NCBI GenBank assembly: GCA_937928165.1 | Contig: CALFVT010000023.1 | Coordinates: forward strand, 1 to 36,542 | DNA from: an uncultured Caulobacterales bacterium | Lineage (GTDB): Bacteria > Pseudomonadota > Alphaproteobacteria > Caulobacterales > Maricaulaceae | Length of the DNA stretch: 36,542 nt | Direction: 5' to 3' | Part shown: positions 32,458-36,542 of the stretch, in pieces | Layout of the letters: every line of letters starts with the position of its first letter | Numbering within the stretch: the stretch's first letter is position 1 | Made by a program: the position numbers and the translations under genes | Notes under the pieces: model-generated | The model's input: the letters and a program-made list of their open reading frames with translations, nothing else | What the model was told of the DNA's origin: nothing | Database searches by the model: none

Positions 32458-34266
32458 ATGCTAAAACAGGTGTTTATAGTTTTGATAGGCGCGACCGCCT
32501 TGTGCCTTTCAGGCCAAACCTCCTATGCGGCCGAGCCTTTAGTCAAGATCGAAGGTAATCTGCCTGCACCGTTAAAAGACTTATTGCGAGATGTTTTAGG
32601 CGAAGCCGAAACCTCGCCCCGCTCGCTTGCACAGGCCCGCCGCCGTGTAAAAAAAGCGGCCGAAAGCGCCATGTCTGTTATGCGCTCCCAAGGCTATTAC
32701 GGCGCCATCATTGACGCCCGCATCACTGAAGCACCCAGTATTAAAGACGATAAGGACGCAGCGCCGCGAACCCAGCCGCAGGGCGTTTTAAATATTACCA
32801 CAGGCCCGCAATTCACTCTACAAAGCCTTAACATCATCTATGACAGCGGCGCAGGATTAAATATTGCTCCAGATATGAAGCAAGACATTCTTGATATCAT
32901 CCCGGCCAAAACAGGAGGCGCCGCATTATCAGTTCAAATCATCGCGGCAGAATTACAAATTATCAATTACCTCACCGCCAATGGCTATCCCGATGCCACC
33001 GCATTAGAGCGCAAAGCCGTTGTCGATCACGACACAAAAACCATGGCTTTAACATATAATATCAATACGGGGCTAAAAACACGGTTTGGCGAGATAGAGC
33101 AAATAGGCACGGCCTATTTAGTCAAGTCTTGGCCCGATATGGTTGCGCCGTTTAAAGCGGGAGATGATTTTGACCGCAGAGAATTAAACAGCCTGTCGTC
33201 CCGCGTACTAAGTACAGGCAGTTTTAAATCCGCAACGGCCATATTATCAGATGACGCCGCCTCAAATGATGACGGTACGGTTACGCGCAATGTGCTATTA
33301 AACATAGAACAAGGCCCTAGGAATACAATTAGCGGTGAAGCGGGTATTTCGACAACGGATGGCAACGGCGTTGATCTAACCTATCAACGCCGCAATTTTA
33401 TTGGCTATGCTCAAACCTTAACTTTGCTTGCCAGTATCAAAACCAACCAAATTAGCCTTGGCGCGCATTACAACATTCCATTTACCAAGCGGGTTGACCG
33501 TGCGCTCGATATTAACGGAGAAATCGCGCGTGAAGATACGGATGGGTTCACAGGCGAGCGTGTTGGCGCAAATGCTTTAGTCACACAAAAATTCTCTCGG
33601 CGATTTAGAGCCAGCCTCGGCCTTGGGTTTGAAGCGTCACAGTTCGAAGAAAATGGGTTTGAAACAAGATCTCTATTAGCCGAAGGCTTAGGCCGCGCAG
33701 CTTATGATTCTCGGAATAATATTTTAAATCCAAATAAAGGCGTGTTCATTGAGGCCAATTTTATTCCGGCCTATAATTTCGGCGAAGAAGACGGCATATT
33801 TACAGCTGCTACCCTTGGCGCAAGTACATATTGGAAATTATCGGATAAACTTACCGCTGCGGGCCGCGGGAAATTGGGCACCATATTTGGCAGAAATCTT
33901 GCGACAATTCCGCTGAACCGCCGATTTTTTGGCGGCGGCGGCGGGTCAGTACGCGGCTTTGGTTTTCAAAGTATTTCGCCGGTTAATGCCCAAGGCGACT
34001 TAACCGGCGGCCGGTCTTTATCGGAAGTTAGCGCAGAGCTGCGTTATAAAGGCGAAACCCCGTTTGGCTTTGCAGCTTTTATCGATGCAGGTTCAGTGAC
34101 GGAGCGCGAATATCCCGATTTTAGTGACATTCGCGCGGGGGCCGGGTTTGGCCTACGCTACCATACAAGCTTTGCCCCGCTTCGCGCCGATATTGCCTTT
34201 CCGCTTAATAAGCGCGAGGGCGATGATACGTTTCAAGTCTATATTAGTATTGGGCAGGCTTTTTAA
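32458..34266 (+). CDS. tamA: TamA-type Omp85 outer membrane assembly protein
   Basis: The start at 32458 gives a signal peptide (MLKQVFIVLIGATALCLSG, ending SYA); a frame from 32386 overlaps zntB and hides it. The 602-residue protein has N-terminal POTRA-like domains (about 27-290) and a C-terminal 16-strand barrel. The barrel carries the Omp85 lid motif in RRFFGGGGGSVRGFGFQ and ends in an aromatic Phe. TamA works with TamB in outer membrane protein insertion and phospholipid transport. Its stop overlaps the tamB start by one base, which confirms the pairing. Confidence 0.93.
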   Translation: MLKQVFIVLIGATALCLSGQTSYAAEPLVKIEGNLPAPLKDLLRDVLGEAETSPRSLAQARRRVKKAAESAMSVMRSQGYYGAIIDARITEAPSIKDDKDAAPRTQPQGVLNITTGPQFTLQSLNIIYDSGAGLNIAPDMKQDILDIIPAKTGGAALSVQIIAAELQIINYLTANGYPDATALERKAVVDHDTKTMALTYNINTGLKTRFGEIEQIGTAYLVKSWPDMVAPFKAGDDFDRRELNSLSSRVLSTGSFKSATAILSDDAASNDDGTVTRNVLLNIEQGPRNTISGEAGISTTDGNGVDLTYQRRNFIGYAQTLTLLASIKTNQISLGAHYNIPFTKRVDRALDINGEIAREDTDGFTGERVGANALVTQKFSRRFRASLGLGFEASQFEENGFETRSLLAEGLGRAAYDSRNNILNPNKGVFIEANFIPAYNFGEEDGIFTAATLGASTYWKLSDKLTAAGRGKLGTIFGRNLATIPLNRRFFGGGGGSVRGFGFQSISPVNAQGDLTGGRSLSEVSAELRYKGETPFGFAAFIDAGSVTEREYPDFSDIRAGAGFGLRYHTSFAPLRADIAFPLNKREGDDTFQVYISIGQAF

Positions 34267-36542
34267 TGGGAACGAATAAAAACCATATCCCGACTTGGCT
34301 GCGGCGCGGCCTTATAGCAATTACCGCTTTAGCTGCCTTACTTGCCGTTACCCTGACCGCTTTGCGCGTTTATATCACCACCGATAGCGGGCGCAGCTTG
34401 ATTGAGCGCCAAATTAATCAACGCAGCTTTGGCCCAATTGAGCGCATGAGTATTTCAGAGCTATCTGGTGATCCGCTTAAAAGCTTCACGGTTAAAGATA
34501 TAAAGCTTTATGACAAAGACGGGTTATGGTTATCAGCTAAAAACCTTAAGATAGCTTGGTCGCCATGGGCACTCATGGGTAAAAATATCGACATTCAAAC
34601 TTTAAATTTTGGCCTGATCGACTTTGCCCGAAAACCCGTTTTAAATTCAGGCCGCCCATCAAAACAATCGCCGCAAACCATGCTTTATAGCTTTAATCTT
34701 GAAACCGCTCATATTCGCCGCTTTCGCCTTAGCCCTGCGGTTATCGGCCAAGCAGCCGAATTTTCACTCACCACAAAGATGAGTACAGGGCCGAAGTCCG
34801 AAATTAATGCCCTGTTCGATGCGGCGCGAACCGACATTATTGGCGATACAATTCATCTTGATTTCACACGCAGTCAAGCAGGGGATATGAGCGGCGAATT
34901 TGAAATAAACGGCGCAGCAGGCGGCGCTTTAGCGGCCCTTATTCGCGTGCCCGAGACGACAGATATAAACGGCAAAGGGCAGATTAACGGCACGGCGCAA
35001 GATGGCGCAGGCGATATAATCATAAGCTTTAACAACGCCCCGCAGATAAAGGCTGATGTGAACTGGACACCCGCGGTGGCTCATCTACAGGCGCAGTTTA
35101 AAACAAATAACTGGGCCTTATTTGACTCTTTGCGCCCCGCCCTTGGGAATGAGCTTGCCACAACCGCCAGTCTTGATCGCTTGCTTTCGCCTGCCGCATT
35201 TAAAGCCGCCGTAACGACACAGCAGTTAAAGGCCGAAGCGGCAGGCCGCCTTAACCCAGATGGCGGCATCCCAAAAACAGCTGATATTTTTGTAAGCTCT
35301 GAAAATCTTAACGGCCTTATAAAGCTGCCAGACGGCTTTAACATAGCGGCAGGGCAAATAAAAGGCCGCATGGAGAGGGCTCCGGCCTATAAGTTTACGG
35401 GCGATTTGCGCCTAGGTAAAATTGCTTCGCCTTACGGCACGGCCACATCAATAAGCGGGCCTATTTCCCTAACCCAACAGGCGTCAACCCAATATCAATT
35501 CGGCAGTGATGTCACTATTACGGATTTAAAAGCCAAAAATGAAATCCCGCTGACACTTGCGGCAAAAACGCGGCTGACAACCAAAGCCGCGATTAACATC
35601 GAAACATCACAAATCAGCAGCCTCACAGCAGCTTTGTCATCAGCCAGTAACCAGGTAAATCTATCGGGGCGCGCCAATTATAGCCTTAATCTTTTTGATC
35701 TTAAAGGTACAGTCAACACCGAACTGCTCAGCCAAGGCAATATTCCTGCGGGGGCATTCCAAAGCCGTTTCACAGCCCGTAAAACAAATCAAGATAACGC
35801 CAATTTCACAGCCCAAGGCGGGTTTAAGCCTGATCGCGATACGCCTGCCCCTTACGGTCAATTTCTCAGCAGCGGCTTAAATTTTGATCTTGATATATCT
35901 ACCCTACAAGGCGGTTTTGATATTCATGCCTTAACTCTCAGCGGTGATGACATAAAGGCGGCAATCTCGGGTCAGTACACCGACAGATTAAATATTGACG
36001 GCGAGGCTGTTATCACCGCGCCGTTTAATTACGCTCCGCTATCTTTGCCAGAACAAACCTTAGCTAGCTTCACGATAACGGGGACGCGCGAGAATCCAAA
36101 TATACGTCTTGATGCCCGCACAAATGCAGCGATTATCAATGGCTATAGCCTTAATGATCTACGCCTGCGCAGCGAAATAAATGATGCTACCGCCCTCTCT
36201 CATACACCCATGCGCCTCACCGCAGACACCGAGCATGGCCCGTTAGATTTAGGGTCCGTTTTGGCTTTGAACAATCAAACGCTTACTGCCAATGATATAG
36301 AGCTATCTTGGGGCCGCCTTATGGCCTCTGGAAACCTCACAAAGCCATCGAGCGGCCCTGTCTTAGGGGAAATAAATTTAAATCTACCCCAAAGGGGCGA
36401 TCAATTTGCAAAAGCCGCCCTGACCTTATCAAACCGCCAAGATATTCAAGCCATAGCCTTTACGGCAGAGGCCAAAAATATTGCTATCCAAGACTGGGCC
36501 TTTGACCAGTTCACCGCGCAGGCCAGTGGCGATTTATCCGCC
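34266..36542 (+). CDS. tamB: TamB, translocation and assembly module inner membrane protein (5' part)
   Basis: The frame stays open from the ATG overlapping the tamA stop to the window edge (759 codons, no stop). The N-terminus has one membrane anchor (about residues 14-36). It is followed by the TTDSGRSLIERQIN and LSGDPLKSFTVKDIKLYD segment that opens most TamB proteins, then repetitive beta-rich sequence. TamB is an AsmA-like bridge spanning the periplasm and cooperates with TamA. Family members usually exceed 1200 residues and end in a DUF490 domain, which lies beyond the window, so this is a partial gene. Confidence 0.93.
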   Translation, partial: MGTNKNHIPTWLRRGLIAITALAALLAVTLTALRVYITTDSGRSLIERQINQRSFGPIERMSISELSGDPLKSFTVKDIKLYDKDGLWLSAKNLKIAWSPWALMGKNIDIQTLNFGLIDFARKPVLNSGRPSKQSPQTMLYSFNLETAHIRRFRLSPAVIGQAAEFSLTTKMSTGPKSEINALFDAARTDIIGDTIHLDFTRSQAGDMSGEFEINGAAGGALAALIRVPETTDINGKGQINGTAQDGAGDIIISFNNAPQIKADVNWTPAVAHLQAQFKTNNWALFDSLRPALGNELATTASLDRLLSPAAFKAAVTTQQLKAEAAGRLNPDGGIPKTADIFVSSENLNGLIKLPDGFNIAAGQIKGRMERAPAYKFTGDLRLGKIASPYGTATSISGPISLTQQASTQYQFGSDVTITDLKAKNEIPLTLAAKTRLTTKAAINIETSQISSLTAALSSASNQVNLSGRANYSLNLFDLKGTVNTELLSQGNIPAGAFQSRFTARKTNQDNANFTAQGGFKPDRDTPAPYGQFLSSGLNFDLDISTLQGGFDIHALTLSGDDIKAAISGQYTDRLNIDGEAVITAPFNYAPLSLPEQTLASFTITGTRENPNIRLDARTNAAIINGYSLNDLRLRSEINDATALSHTPMRLTADTEHGPLDLGSVLALNNQTLTANDIELSWGRLMASGNLTKPSSGPVLGEINLNLPQRGDQFAKAALTLSNRQDIQAIAFTAEAKNIAIQDWAFDQFTAQASGDLSA

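Overview
The window looks like chromosomal DNA of an alphaproteobacterium of moderate GC content, most likely from the Caulobacterales/Maricaulales/Hyphomonadales side of the class. Four things point there: a four-gene sphingolipid operon in the Caulobacter order (spt, acpR, cerR, aasR), a 180-kDa type NAD-glutamate dehydrogenase, the class-specific general stress response set PhyR/NepR/EcfG/PhyK, and a TamA-TamB pair. The genus is inference.

Layout. Positions 1-990 hold no convincing gene: there is a GC-rich stretch at the window edge, then a cluster of paired palindromic repeats. Two small minus-strand genes follow (an unknown protein and a DUF7660-like protein). A minus-strand block runs from about 6.0 kb down to 1.8 kb and encodes an acyl-ACP synthetase, ceramide reductase, dedicated acyl carrier protein and serine palmitoyltransferase. 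Further minus-strand genes are NAD-glutamate dehydrogenase (10.96-6.2 kb), CobT, and a dusA-tauE/safE pair. A decayed IS3-family transposase and another degenerate repeat pair lie at 14.4-14.8 kb. Next come a divergent SDR / DUF417 membrane protein pair and a DUF547 lipoprotein.

From about 16.4 kb to 30.3 kb much of the window behaves as a general stress response island. By eye I find nine matches to the EcfG promoter consensus GGAAC-N16/17-CGTT, all properly placed before genes: a DUF547 lipoprotein, a fasciclin-domain protein, an exported unknown plus Dps, both sides of the phyR / nepR-ecfG-phyK locus, a DUF1328 membrane peptide, a DUF883 (ElaB/YqjD-like) protein, an exported unknown, and an entericidin-like lipoprotein. 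The phyR and nepR promoters face each other across a short interval, so the two 5' leaders should overlap.

Between dps and phyR lies the most unusual locus: a three-gene operon (20.5-24.9 kb) encoding an ABC exporter subunit, an HlyD-type adaptor and a TolC-type outer membrane protein. The ABC protein keeps its full length and membrane domain, but every ATPase motif (Walker A, signature, Walker B, catalytic Glu, H-loop) is substituted. It looks like a tripartite envelope machine built around a pseudo-ATPase.

The right end (30.4-36.5 kb) is an envelope block on the plus strand: an MscS-type channel, a ZntB/CorA-type transporter, TamA, and TamB running off the window edge.
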